The position numbers and the translations under genes are program-made. Shown here piece by piece: positions 14,747 through 23,596 of a DNA stretch of 64,000 bases (position 1 is its first letter; each line of letters starts with the position of its first letter). Under the pieces are notes generated by a model that made no database searches, was not told the origin of the DNA, and was given only the letters and a program-made list of their open reading frames with translations. The stretch is from JAGWRI01 sp963728785 (GTDB lineage Bacteria > Gemmatimonadota > Gemmatimonadetes > Gemmatimonadales > Gemmatimonadaceae), in contig CAVSKV010000002.1 of assembly GCA_963728785.1 (NCBI GenBank), positions 620,001-684,000 on the forward strand, read 5' to 3'.

Positions 14747-17320
14747 CTAGGGCGACCCGGGCTGGATGTCCGAGGAGCGCAAATTGATCACCACGAGCCC
14801 GTTCGTTGTCATGCCGTACAGCTTGAGCACGACGCCGGCGGGATCGCCGGGAAGCGGGCGCGTGGCGCGGATCGGTCCATACAGACCGTACTTGAGCCGC
14901 AGCGTTCCGCGGTTGTTGAAATGGGCGACGTCAACGATCTCGATCGTCCCATTGGCCGAGGCGACGAATGCGATGCGGTCGTTCACGTTTGGGGTGGAAG
15001 GACCGGTCGCGCCTGGACTGAACGTGATGCCCGCACCCTGATTCTGCGAATCGTAGGTGCCCTGCAACCGCAGATTCAGCGGCTCGGGGATGCTCGCAAA
15101 GTACGACTCCTGCGAGCCGTGCGCGCCCACGAGCTGGCCGGTACTGTCGATGGCCAGACCGGTCACGATAGCGGATGCGTTGTTGATCAGATCCTGCATG
15201 GAGATCGAACCCGACACCGCAAGTCCGTCGAAGGTCGGGGCATCGTGAGTCATGATGATCCGGCCCGGGCCTCCCTGGGTGTTTCCTTCGCCGAATCCGA
15301 TCCACTCCCGGTCACCACTCTTGGCGACGAAGGTCGTGTCGTTCAGGCTGAGGGTGGTGACGTCCAGTCCGAGTACTTCCTGAATGTCGCTGTTGACAGC
15401 AGCCTGAAGTTTGCTCTGGATGCCAGCAGCTGTGGAATCAGTGACGCACTGCTGCAGGCCGGCCGTCCCGGGGGTGTGGTCGCAGGCGACGATCAGGTCC
15501 GATACGCCGATCGAGCCGCTCGGAGCCTTGATGACGGTGAGGCCATCAATGTTGAAGATGGCGATCTGCGTGGGATCGGACGACTTGGCGCCGTATTGCC
15601 AGATTTGTCGGGGGTCGGCGACCGCCTGGGTCGGGTCGATGACGCGAATGGTACCTGGCGTAGCCGCAGTAGTGGGCTGAGTGGAGTAGTAGATGAGGCC
15701 GCCGGCGCCCTGCTGCACGTACTGCGGGCGGTCGGAGTAGCTGATCGGGCCGTCGTACGTCGACGTGTACGTGAGCGTCGTGTCACCCGCGCTGTCGACG
15801 TTCGCGGTCTGCGACTGGTGCAGCACATACACCACGGTGTTCCGCGTCAGGATGCGCGCCGAGAGATTCTCGGTGATCGCGTTCGGGTTGGTGGCATTGA
15901 TGTTGACTTCGCTGATGTTCGTTCCGCCGGAGTTGGCAACGAGCAGCACGCCGGAGTTGGTACTAATGTCCATGCCCCACGGCTGCGAGCCCACGGCAAC
16001 GCCGTTGGTGGCGAAGGTCTGGGTCTGGTTGTTCCAGACCTCGAGCAAATTGAAGTTGGTGTTGGACAGAAACACGTTGCCGTGCACCGGATCAACGGCG
16101 ATATCGCCGACCAAGCCCGAGCGGGGAAGCGCGAACGTCTGGCCGTAGGCGACGAGCACCGAATCGGCATAGGCCGCTGCCTCGACGGACTGCGGCACAG
16201 TGACGCCTGTCTTGACCGAGTAGCCGACGCGGCCTGCCTGGTCCTCGGCGAAGCTGTACACGAATACCTTGGTCCCCTGCGTGGAAACCGGCAGGCTCAG
16301 CGGAATGGCCTGAAGCACATTCGACGCGTATGGCGGCGCGAGCGAAACGCTGTCGCGTTCGATCTGGTTGCCGACGCTGTCGCGCACCACGAAGCCGACC
16401 ATCTGGATCCCGCCACCGGTGGCGGCGACGGTAATGCTGTCGTCGATCTCCGAACGCGGGAGCACGCTCTGCGTGACGCGCGGCTCGGCATTGACAGCGC
16501 TGCGAATGAGCACCGAGATCGGCGACGGCGACCCGGGCTGGCCATTGACGTCGAGAGCCGAGGCCGTGATGGTGATACGCCCGCCGACTGGCGCATTGGT
16601 CGGGATGAGCACCACATTGCTGAGTGTTACTGCGAGATTGCCGGGCGGGTATACCTGGGTGATGGTCGTGTCGAGCTTCGTCGGCCAAGTGGTTCCACCC
16701 TGAACGCGGAAGCTCAGGCTGGCGATGCCCTGCAAGCTGGTCGCGCTGGTGGTCACGGTCATGCCGACGCCTGCGGGCACGCTGTCGCCGGTTGACGGCG
16801 TCACGAAGTTGACCCTCGGACCGGCTACGATGTGGATGACGTTCTGCGTCGAGTCGAGGTTTCCGGCCGAGTCGGCGACAAGCGCGATTACGACGAGGCT
16901 GTCGAGCGTTGTATCGACGGGCTGTGCCGGTTTCAGGTAGCGGCGGACGGTCGTGTCGCGAAGGCCGGAGCGGAAGGTCCCGGCGGCAGGCACCGTGATC
17001 GGTGCATAGCGGGGCGTGCGCTGGAATGTCCCGAGGTTGACGCTGCCTGATTCCTTGTAGCCGCCGATCATGACGGTGCCGAGGGCGCGGTCATCGTGCA
17101 ACTGCACGACGACGAGAATCGAGTCGCCGACGTTGACTAGCGCGCCGACGGTGGGCGTGTCAATGGTAGCCGTAGGCGGAGTCTTGTCCGCTCCAGCGGC
17201 GGTCCCGCTGGTGGATGCACCACCGACGGCACCAGGCGCTGTGAGCGGCGTAGAGTCGCAACTGAGGACGACAGCAACGCTGACGGCCAGGGCGACCAGG
17301 CGAACAAGTGGTGATTTCAT
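14747..17320 (-). CDS. Large Ig-like and beta-propeller lipoprotein downstream of pilQ
   Basis: An 857-residue predicted lipoprotein: the signal peptide ends in VVLSC with Cys21 as lipidation site, followed by a Ser/Thr/Gly/Ala-rich linker. Residues about 45-385 read as three tandem Ig-like or cadherin-like beta domains (TPPTATIDTPTVGALVNVGD, GPRVNFVTPSTGDSVPAG and a third copy). Residues 400-850 look like a propeller (DIAVDPVHGNVFLSNTN, GMDISTNSGVLLVANS). The start is 18 bases after the pilQ stop, with a GGAG site, so it belongs to the pil operon. No known pilus component matches. A surface adhesin, pilus-pore cap or glycosylation substrate is inferred. Confidence 0.8.
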   Translation of the reverse strand: MKSPLVRLVALAVSVAVVLSCDSTPLTAPGAVGGASTSGTAAGADKTPPTATIDTPTVGALVNVGDSILVVVQLHDDRALGTVMIGGYKESGSVNLGTFQRTPRYAPITVPAAGTFRSGLRDTTVRRYLKPAQPVDTTLDSLVVIALVADSAGNLDSTQNVIHIVAGPRVNFVTPSTGDSVPAGVGMTVTTSATSLQGIASLSFRVQGGTTWPTKLDTTITQVYPPGNLAVTLSNVVLIPTNAPVGGRITITASALDVNGQPGSPSPISVLIRSAVNAEPRVTQSVLPRSEIDDSITVAATGGGIQMVGFVVRDSVGNQIERDSVSLAPPYASNVLQAIPLSLPVSTQGTKVFVYSFAEDQAGRVGYSVKTGVTVPQSVEAAAYADSVLVAYGQTFALPRSGLVGDIAVDPVHGNVFLSNTNFNLLEVWNNQTQTFATNGVAVGSQPWGMDISTNSGVLLVANSGGTNISEVNINATNPNAITENLSARILTRNTVVYVLHQSQTANVDSAGDTTLTYTSTYDGPISYSDRPQYVQQGAGGLIYYSTQPTTAATPGTIRVIDPTQAVADPRQIWQYGAKSSDPTQIAIFNIDGLTVIKAPSGSIGVSDLIVACDHTPGTAGLQQCVTDSTAAGIQSKLQAAVNSDIQEVLGLDVTTLSLNDTTFVAKSGDREWIGFGEGNTQGGPGRIIMTHDAPTFDGLAVSGSISMQDLINNASAIVTGLAIDSTGQLVGAHGSQESYFASIPEPLNLRLQGTYDSQNQGAGITFSPGATGPSTPNVNDRIAFVASANGTIEIVDVAHFNNRGTLRLKYGLYGPIRATRPLPGDPAGVVLKLYGMTTNGLVVINLRSSDIQPGSP

Positions 17321-17338
17321 CGAGAGGCTCCGCTCCGG

Positions 17339-19285
17339 CTAGTGCGACGATCCATCATCCGGGTTCACCTGCCCATCGTCGACGATGTGCGGCGTGATGA
17401 GGATGAGGAGGTCGTGCTTCTCTTCTTGGCGTTGAGTGAAGCCGAACAGGCGGCCCAGGATTGGGAGATCAACGAGCACGGGGATGCCGGTCTTTGAGAT
17501 TGTCACCGTATTTTCGGTGAGTCCGCCCATGACGGCCGTTTCGCCGTCGGCGACGAGCATCGTGTTGTCGATCGACTGGGTGGGCACGACGAACCCGACA
17601 TCCGACGATTGTGCCTGGACGCTGGAGTTCTCGGCGTGCACCGTCATCTGCACCTGATGATTGCTGGTGATCTGTGGCGTGACGGTAAGGATGATGCCGG
17701 TCTGCTTATAGCTGACCGTCGAGAGGGCGGCCGTCTGGCCCTGGGCGCTGTTGGCGTCCACCACGCGCACGGGCACCTGCGTGCCCGCCGTGAGATTGGC
17801 GGTCCGATTGTTCAGCGTGGTCACGCTCGGCTCGGCCTGAACGTCGAGCAGGGACACCGTGGTCAGGGCCTGGATGAAGCTCGTGAAGCTGAAGCCGCCC
17901 ATGGCTGCCGAGTACACGGCCTGGAGGGCCGCGCCGGGGACGGACTGCGACGCGTTGGCGATGGCCGAAACGGTGTTGCCGCCAAGGTAGATGAGCCCGG
18001 TGGTCGTCTGCGGCGTGCCCGTGGAATCGAGGCGCGGAATGAGCGCGTTGAAATACTGATGGGCGCTACCGATGTCATACTGGAGGCCCAGGGCCTCGAG
18101 CGCGGTGCGATCGACGTCGATGATCTTGGCCTTGATGTTCACCTGCGGCTGCCGCAGATCGAGGCTCTTGGCGTACGCGACAAGCGAGTCGACGTTCGAC
18201 GCGATGTCGTAGACGCTGACGCTGTTGGTAGTCGTGTCGATGGTGACCGCCCCGCGTACGGGGCAGCGGAAGCTGGTGATGGAGCCCGGAGCCTGCTGGT
18301 CCGCGCCGGCGGCGGCCGCGGCCTGCTGCGCCGGCTGCGCCTGACCCTGGGCCCCCTGGCTGCAATCACGCGTGAGCCGGGCTTCGATGGCCTTCTGGAG
18401 GCCGAATGCCTTGGAATAATTCAACCGGAAGGTCCGGCTGACGAGCGGTTCGGTGGCCCGGCGGGCCAGAATGGAGGCTTGGGTGTCGACGACCAGGATT
18501 CCACTCGGGTCCTCGACGGCATCGAGCCCGTTGGCGTTGAGTACGACACGGAGGGCCACGTCCCACGGCTGGTCGCTGATGTTCGCCGAGATCTTGGCGC
18601 CTTCAGTGCCCTTGGAGAGGATGATCGTGCGGCCGGAGTACGCGGAGAATGCGGCGACGACGTCGTGGATGTCGGCGTTCTCCCAGTTCATAGTAATACG
18701 CGGTTGCTGCTGGGCCGCTGGTTCATACGCGGCGACGGGCACCGTCGACCGCGCGGACCGCCGGGCGGCGGGAGTGACGGGCACGGGCACGAGGTCGGCC
18801 GCCAGCTGGGCCGGCGTGCTGTCGACCGCGCCGGTGCTCGGAGCTAGCGCCGTGGTGCCGAGATGCCATGCAGTGAAGTCGGCCGATGTGCCGTCAACGC
18901 TCACGCGGATGCGGCCGTCTTCCTTGGCCACGGCGTAGCGGTGCGGCGCGTCGAGCGTGACCACCACCCGCACCACGTTTCTGGTGAATTGTGAATAGCG
19001 AACACCGAGCACGCCACCGCGATCGGCCTGGTCGTAGCCGCCGGTCGGGATGTCGAGCGAGGCGCCGGTGATGTCAACCACGAGGCGCTCAGGATCGTGG
19101 AGCGTGAAGTCCTGCACCGACACGCTGCCACCGATGCCGATAACCACTTCAGCGCGGCCGCTCGCCGGCACGACGCTCAACGAGGTCACGGCGCCTTCCT
19201 CCGGCTCCGGCCCACTCGCCGAGCGCCAAGCGCCGGCGACGAGCGCGACGGCCAGCGCCGCAACAACCGTCAATACGCGTTTCAT
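17339..19285 (-). CDS. pilQ: Type IV pilus secretin PilQ
   Basis: A 648-residue outer-membrane secretin through which the pilus passes. After the signal peptide there is one AMIN domain (about 35-130, VVDITGASLDIPTGG), a Pro/Ala linker, an STN/N0 domain (about 195-280, ITMNWENADIHDVVAAFSAY), an N1 domain (about 340-400), and the secretin barrel with VPVLVDLPILGRLF-type sequence and HDLLILITPHIVD at the C-terminus. A Gln/Ala-rich loop with two Cys (DCSQ..FRCP) lies in the N-domain region. The start overlaps the pilP stop (ATGA). Confidence 0.96.
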   Translation of the reverse strand: MKRVLTVVAALAVALVAGAWRSASGPEPEEGAVTSLSVVPASGRAEVVIGIGGSVSVQDFTLHDPERLVVDITGASLDIPTGGYDQADRGGVLGVRYSQFTRNVVRVVVTLDAPHRYAVAKEDGRIRVSVDGTSADFTAWHLGTTALAPSTGAVDSTPAQLAADLVPVPVTPAARRSARSTVPVAAYEPAAQQQPRITMNWENADIHDVVAAFSAYSGRTIILSKGTEGAKISANISDQPWDVALRVVLNANGLDAVEDPSGILVVDTQASILARRATEPLVSRTFRLNYSKAFGLQKAIEARLTRDCSQGAQGQAQPAQQAAAAAGADQQAPGSITSFRCPVRGAVTIDTTTNSVSVYDIASNVDSLVAYAKSLDLRQPQVNIKAKIIDVDRTALEALGLQYDIGSAHQYFNALIPRLDSTGTPQTTTGLIYLGGNTVSAIANASQSVPGAALQAVYSAAMGGFSFTSFIQALTTVSLLDVQAEPSVTTLNNRTANLTAGTQVPVRVVDANSAQGQTAALSTVSYKQTGIILTVTPQITSNHQVQMTVHAENSSVQAQSSDVGFVVPTQSIDNTMLVADGETAVMGGLTENTVTISKTGIPVLVDLPILGRLFGFTQRQEEKHDLLILITPHIVDDGQVNPDDGSSH

Positions 19286-19887
19286 GGAATCCTCGTTTTC
19301 GTGGTATCCATTAGCACCAACGAATCCTGGCGGTTCATTCCGAACTCTTCGATGGTGAAGATCACGGCCCGCGGAGTGATGCGGGATACACGCATGCGGC
19401 CGAGCGTCTGCCCGACCATGGAGCGGTACAGCGTACTCTGCTGATCGCGCAGGATGGCCACGGAGCGGCGGCCGGACTGGTCGTACAAGATGCCGATCAA
19501 CTTGAGGTCGGAGATCACAGGGCGCAGGTCGCTCGTGTTGATCAGCGACACGAATGGGTCACGAGTCCCGTTGCGGTCGTAGTCGAATACTTCGCGCATG
19601 ACGAATGACGGGACGGTGTCGAGCTTGGCGGGTACTTTGCCATTGGGCCCGACCTTGCCACCCGTACCTGTGCCCTGCGCCGTGCCGGCCGTCGAGCTCT
19701 TGGTCGCCGCAGCCTTGGTCTTGGTCTGGGTCGACGCCACGGCCCGCTCGGTATTCTGTTCGTTGGCAATGTGCGTGTCGGTCGCCTTCTTGGCGTTCCG
19801 GGCCTTGTCGATGGCCTTGGTCATCTGGGCGTGCGCGGTCCCGGCACCGAGCGACAGGAGCACGGCCGCGATCAGGACGCGTTTCAC
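19282..19887 (-). CDS. pilP: Type IV pilus protein PilP
   Basis: A 201-residue periplasmic protein linking the inner-membrane PilNO complex to PilQ. The C-terminal half has the PilP signature FDYDRNGTRDPFVSLI and a beta-rich fold (LIGILYDQSGRRSVAILRD). The middle is a long Ala/Thr/Lys/Gly linker. Unlike the Pseudomonas protein, the signal peptide (ending GTAHAQ) has no lipobox Cys, so it is probably soluble rather than lipid-anchored. It overlaps pilO and pilQ by 4 bases each. Confidence 0.88.
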   Translation of the reverse strand: MKRVLIAAVLLSLGAGTAHAQMTKAIDKARNAKKATDTHIANEQNTERAVASTQTKTKAAATKSSTAGTAQGTGTGGKVGPNGKVPAKLDTVPSFVMREVFDYDRNGTRDPFVSLINTSDLRPVISDLKLIGILYDQSGRRSVAILRDQQSTLYRSMVGQTLGRMRVSRITPRAVIFTIEEFGMNRQDSLVLMDTTKTRIP

Positions 19888-20492
19888 TGGCCCCCCTTGG
19901 GCGGCATCGCCGCCTGCGAGGTATGCGCAACGTATGTCTGAATGTCGAACGTCGCATCGAGCAGCTGGACCGACGCGTCCTTGTTGCGTTGCTGAGTGTT
20001 GGACACGGCCAGCGTCAGGTTGATCGGCGCCACCACGCGGCGCAATCCGCCGACGTTGGTCAGGAACTCAGCGATCTGATGGTAGGGGCCGGTGACGCCC
20101 AACTTGTACTTATAGGTGTCGAACTGATCTCCTTGTGTCACGCCTTCGGGTGACACCGAGGAGATATCGAGGCCGACGCTGCGAGCCGCGGTGGACACCG
20201 ATTCGAGGAGCGCCGGCACCTCGTTCCCCGTGGGGACGAGCTGCCGCATGATCTCCACTTCACTGCCAAAATCGGCCGACTGCGCCTTCAGCTGATCGAT
20301 GCTGCCGCGCGCCACGTCGAGCTTGGCCCGCTGGTTCATGGCATCGAGGCTGTCGACGTGCGTCTGAACCGTCGCCAGCGCTGCCGCTTTCGGCGTCCAG
20401 ATGAAATTGAAGTACAGCCCCGCAGCAGCCACGAAAACGAGGGCCACGAGGAGCTTGCTCTGGTCTTTGCGATCGGTGGGCAGGAGGGCCAT
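19884..20492 (-). CDS. pilO: Type IV pilus inner-membrane protein PilO
   Basis: A 202-residue bitopic protein: one membrane helix at about 15-32 (LLVALVFVAAAGLYFNFIW), a coiled-coil region (35-80), then a ferredoxin-like periplasmic domain (YKLGVTGPYHQIAEFLTNVG). This is the standard PilO layout, and the protein pairs with PilN to align the pilus machine. Its position between pilN and pilP confirms the call. Confidence 0.92.
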   Translation of the reverse strand: MALLPTDRKDQSKLLVALVFVAAAGLYFNFIWTPKAAALATVQTHVDSLDAMNQRAKLDVARGSIDQLKAQSADFGSEVEIMRQLVPTGNEVPALLESVSTAARSVGLDISSVSPEGVTQGDQFDTYKYKLGVTGPYHQIAEFLTNVGGLRRVVAPINLTLAVSNTQQRNKDASVQLLDATFDIQTYVAHTSQAAMPPKGGQ

Positions 20493-20494
20493 GG

Positions 20495-21238
20495 CTATTT
20501 CACCGAAACCTTGAGCGGCACGCGTCGAATGATGCTCGAGTCGGGCCGCGTGTAGAGCATCGTGAGCTGAAAGTCCGTCACCGGAACGCCGTTGTCCAAT
20601 GCCTGTTTCGAGTCGTCGAGCGTGACGTCGGCGAGGAAGGGTGAATTCTCGAGGTCGGACATGAACCGCGTGAGGGCCTGAATGTCCACTGTACGGCCGA
20701 GCAGACGCACGCGCACAGTGTCGAGCGGAATCTGTGTTTCGAGCTTGGCCACCTTGTTCGCCTTGGCTGCCTCTTCACCGGGCGGACGCGTGGTGACGAT
20801 GTTCTGCCCTTGCGGCGTTCCGGTATAGGACAGCCCGGTGAGCCAGGTGTAGGGCGGCAGTGCCGAACTCACCTCTTCGAGCACGTGCGGCCACAGGAAG
20901 CGGTCGCCGTCAATGGCACGGATGATGTTCAACTGGCGCAGCAACGTGTCGCGCTTGGCCTGAAGGCGCGTACGTTCCTTGAGCACCGAGGCATAGCGCG
21001 TGGAATCGGCAAGTCCCTTTTGTTCGGCGTCGGCGAGCCTGCGTGTCTGACTCGACTGTGTGAAATACATCACACCGACGGCCGACAGGCCGACGACCGC
21101 ACAGATGACTGCGGCGGTCAGCCACCGATCCTTGAACCGATCCGACAGCCCCGACCGCACGGACGGGAAGTCGAGGCGAGGTCCGCCTCCCCGCTTCGCC
21201 TTCTTGCTGGCGCCTGGAAGGAGATTGATTTCGATCAT
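20495..21238 (-). CDS. pilN: Type IV pilus inner-membrane protein PilN
   Basis: A 247-residue protein with the conserved cytoplasmic start MIEINLLPG that binds PilM, one membrane helix at about 41-60, a coiled coil (65-105), and a periplasmic domain (ALPPYTWLTGLSYTG, then LLGRTVDIQALTRFMSDLEN). The cytoplasmic tail is longer than usual (about 38 residues, Lys/Arg/Gly-rich). Two bases separate it from pilO and seven from pilM. Confidence 0.94.
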   Translation of the reverse strand: MIEINLLPGASKKAKRGGGPRLDFPSVRSGLSDRFKDRWLTAAVICAVVGLSAVGVMYFTQSSQTRRLADAEQKGLADSTRYASVLKERTRLQAKRDTLLRQLNIIRAIDGDRFLWPHVLEEVSSALPPYTWLTGLSYTGTPQGQNIVTTRPPGEEAAKANKVAKLETQIPLDTVRVRLLGRTVDIQALTRFMSDLENSPFLADVTLDDSKQALDNGVPVTDFQLTMLYTRPDSSIIRRVPLKVSVK

Positions 21239-21245
21239 GGGTGGC

Positions 21246-22289
21246 TTATGCGACCTTGCGCAACGCGAGCCCGATGGGGAGCATCAGGAGCGGTGCGACT
21301 TCGTCAGTGACGAGTGACTCGAGGGCACCGTCACGCACCTTCAAGGCCGCCAATGGGTTGGCCTGCTCGACGCCGAGCTTGAGGCGCTCGGCTAGCATCT
21401 GCGTGAGCCCTGGAATGCGCGAGCCGCCGCCACAGGTGTATACGGCGCGAACGGCGCTCGCCGTCCGCGAATTCGACGCCAGAAAGGCCACGGCCCGCTC
21501 CACCCCGAGCGCAATCTCCTCACCGCGGATATCGAGAATGGCGTCCAGATGGGGCGACCGGTCGTAACCCTGCAACAGCGCCTGCGCGTCCTCGGCGCCT
21601 ACGCCGCGTTCGCGCTGCAGATCTTCACGGAACCGCCGGGTGCCTACCGCGAGATCTCGCGTCAAGATCGGCACCCCGTCCTCCAGAATGTTGATGTTGG
21701 TCACTTCGTGCCCCACGTTCACGAGCGCCACCACCCCGGTCATCGCATTGGGGTGATTGAGTTCAAACGCGTTGTGGAGTGCAAACGCATCGACGTCCAC
21801 GATGCCGGCCTGCAATCCGGAGTCGGTGAGCACACGCAGCTTCGACTCCACCAGCTCGTGCTTGGCAGCCACCAGCAGTACGCTCATCTCGAGGCCGTCG
21901 GCTTCCGGGTCGAGGATCTGGAAGTCCAGTTCCACCGACTCCATATCGAACGGCACGTGCTGCTCGGCTTCCCACCGCATGAGTTCGCGCGCCTGCTGTT
22001 CCTTCACGCGCTCGATCTGGATCTTCTTGATGATCACATCACGGCCACCCACCGCAGTCACGACCTGTTTGACCTTCACGCCGGCCTGCATCATGGCGGA
22101 CTGGATGGCCTCGCCCACGATGCCGGGGTCCATCACCTCGCCTTCGACGATGGCGTCGACGAGCAGGGGCGCGATCGCGACTTTGACCAGTTCCGGTTCC
22201 GACCTGGAATGGTCAATCACTGCGACCTTGATCAGGCCAGAACCGATGTCCAAGCCGACTGTCGTCTTGCTCCGACCGAGGAATGCCAT
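21246..22289 (-). CDS. pilM: Type IV pilus actin-like ATPase PilM
   Basis: A 347-residue cytoplasmic actin-fold ATPase that binds the PilN tail. The phosphate-1 motif is VGLDIGSGLIKVAVIDHS (about 11-28), with VVALVNVGHEVTNINIL as phosphate-2 and VYTCGGGSRIPGL as the adenosine motif. It is the first gene of pilMNOPQ. The 302 bases upstream hold the presumed promoter and a hairpin (see 22419-22459). Confidence 0.95.
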   Translation of the reverse strand: MAFLGRSKTTVGLDIGSGLIKVAVIDHSRSEPELVKVAIAPLLVDAIVEGEVMDPGIVGEAIQSAMMQAGVKVKQVVTAVGGRDVIIKKIQIERVKEQQARELMRWEAEQHVPFDMESVELDFQILDPEADGLEMSVLLVAAKHELVESKLRVLTDSGLQAGIVDVDAFALHNAFELNHPNAMTGVVALVNVGHEVTNINILEDGVPILTRDLAVGTRRFREDLQRERGVGAEDAQALLQGYDRSPHLDAILDIRGEEIALGVERAVAFLASNSRTASAVRAVYTCGGGSRIPGLTQMLAERLKLGVEQANPLAALKVRDGALESLVTDEVAPLLMLPIGLALRKVA

Positions 22290-22591
22290 GGGAAGGTCAG
22301 GGTCGTGCTGTGCTCATCACCTAGGGCCCTCGCCCGGATTCGGATGAGCACGGCGTCTGGCAGAAGGGAGGCAGCCGCGGCGCCGCATTCCCCTAAAGTC
22401 TCAGCACTGGCGAGTGCACCGCTACCGGGAGGAACCGCCCGTATTGGGCGTGGTAGCGGACCCTTCCGAAGTGCAGGACACACCCGGGCGAGTATGACCG
22501 GTTGCGCCTCACCCTACACGACTTACAAACCTTGAGGTAACAACAGGAACAGCCCGTTTGGCGGGGGGTGGTACCTGCTGAATTGGCGGTC
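22290..22591 (-). other. Intergenic leader upstream of pilM with a structured segment
   Basis: 302 bases between the PilX-like gene stop and the pilM start; it must end the minor-pilin transcript or start the pilM transcript, or both. It contains a two-part hairpin: outer arms CCGCTACC (22419-22426) / GGTAGCGG (22452-22459) and inner arms CGCCC (22436-22440) / GGGCG (22446-22450) around a GTATT loop. There is no T run. I could not match it to a known riboswitch class, and no clear sigma-70 promoter was found. Confidence 0.45.
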
Positions 22592-23596
22592 TCAGGGTGC
22601 CGGCGTCCAGCCCCGAAGCGGGAAGGGTCCTACCTTGCCGGCATGCCACGCGACATCCGCAGCCAAGCATGGATCGTAGCGTAACCTGAAGTCAGCGTTA
22701 CTGTCAACCACGACCGCCGAGTCTGAAGGGCCGGCCGCCAGCAGGAGCCCTTCGACGACTGCCCCCTTGGCATTCACGTGGACGCCGCCGAGCGCCAGGA
22801 TCACCCCGCGAAACACGATTGGCCCGGAAATGCGCAATTGGCCCTCTACTATTAAGAGGCCACGCCCCGAGCCCCCAACCAGATCAAGGTCTCCGGGGGC
22901 GAGGATCACGGCGCCAATCGGGACTTGGACTGGCCCCGCGGGAATCAGGGGTACAGTTGCGCGGGCAGCGAGCGATTGGAGTGCGACGCCGCCGAACGCC
23001 CGGTACGTAGAGTCCTCCCCGGCCGGGACCCACTCGACGTGGGTGCCAGGCGCGGAACGCCCGGGAGGAACCGCGATCGGGGCCCAGCTTTGCGGCGCCG
23101 GCTCGCACGCCGGCGCCGCGAGGGGAGCGGGCGGCAGGATCTGGAGCATGCCTTCGGCGCGAACGTCGCCCCCAGCGATCAGCGGCGCGACGGTTGGCCA
23201 CCGAGGGCCGTCCACGCGCAGCAGCCAGGATGAGCGCGCGAAGACCGACGTGTCGGCGAGATCCTGAGAGCGGAGAGTAGCGAGATAGATCGTGCCGGAG
23301 ATTCGCGTGAACCAACCACTGGAAATGGTGTTCGGTGCGTTCACCGGCGCGGGCACGCGGGCCGTGGATCCCGCGGGCTGCCGGAATCGCGCCGCGGAGT
23401 CCCAATTGGTGAGAAGAACGGCAGCAGCCAGGTCATTCGTGGCGTCGAGCTGCGCCACCCGGAGGGTGAGGCGATCGGAGCGGTCGTTTCGCTGTGCGCC
23501 ATAGAAGCCAGCCACGAGAAAAGTGCCAGCTACGGCCAATACGACGAGCGCCAGGAGGAGTGCCACTCCGTTCCGACGGGGCTGGTCAGGGCGCAT
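22592..23596 (-). CDS. PilX/GspK-like minor pseudopilin
   Basis: A 334-residue protein beginning with a short basic leader and NG|VALLLALVVLAVAGTF, the PilX_N/GspK-type N-terminus that lacks Glu at position 5. The rest is a large beta-rich domain ending in repeated short-strand sequence (VPIGAVILAPGDLDLVGG, LLIVEGQLRISGPIVFRG) that resembles a small beta-helix. This is bigger than typical PilX. ATG at 23596 overlaps the preceding pseudopilin by 11 bases. It probably helps prime pilus assembly or sits at the tip. Confidence 0.78.
   Translation of the reverse strand: MRPDQPRRNGVALLLALVVLAVAGTFLVAGFYGAQRNDRSDRLTLRVAQLDATNDLAAAVLLTNWDSAARFRQPAGSTARVPAPVNAPNTISSGWFTRISGTIYLATLRSQDLADTSVFARSSWLLRVDGPRWPTVAPLIAGGDVRAEGMLQILPPAPLAAPACEPAPQSWAPIAVPPGRSAPGTHVEWVPAGEDSTYRAFGGVALQSLAARATVPLIPAGPVQVPIGAVILAPGDLDLVGGSGRGLLIVEGQLRISGPIVFRGVILALGGVHVNAKGAVVEGLLLAAGPSDSAVVVDSNADFRLRYDPCLAADVAWHAGKVGPFPLRGWTPAP

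Noticed and set aside
14726..16795. Open frame of 689 codons on the plus strand opposite the Ig-like lipoprotein
   Set aside because: Composition is typical of a shadow (Arg, Gly, Asp, His rich), with no signature, and the minus strand has a clear signal peptide, lipobox and repeats.
22358..22384. GG-N10-GC patterns in the pilM upstream region as possible sigma-54 promoters for PilR
   Set aside because: One faces away from pilM, the other (minus strand, 22384-22371) matches the -24/-12 consensus poorly. In GC-rich DNA such spacing occurs by chance. A scored search of the region and transcript start mapping would decide.
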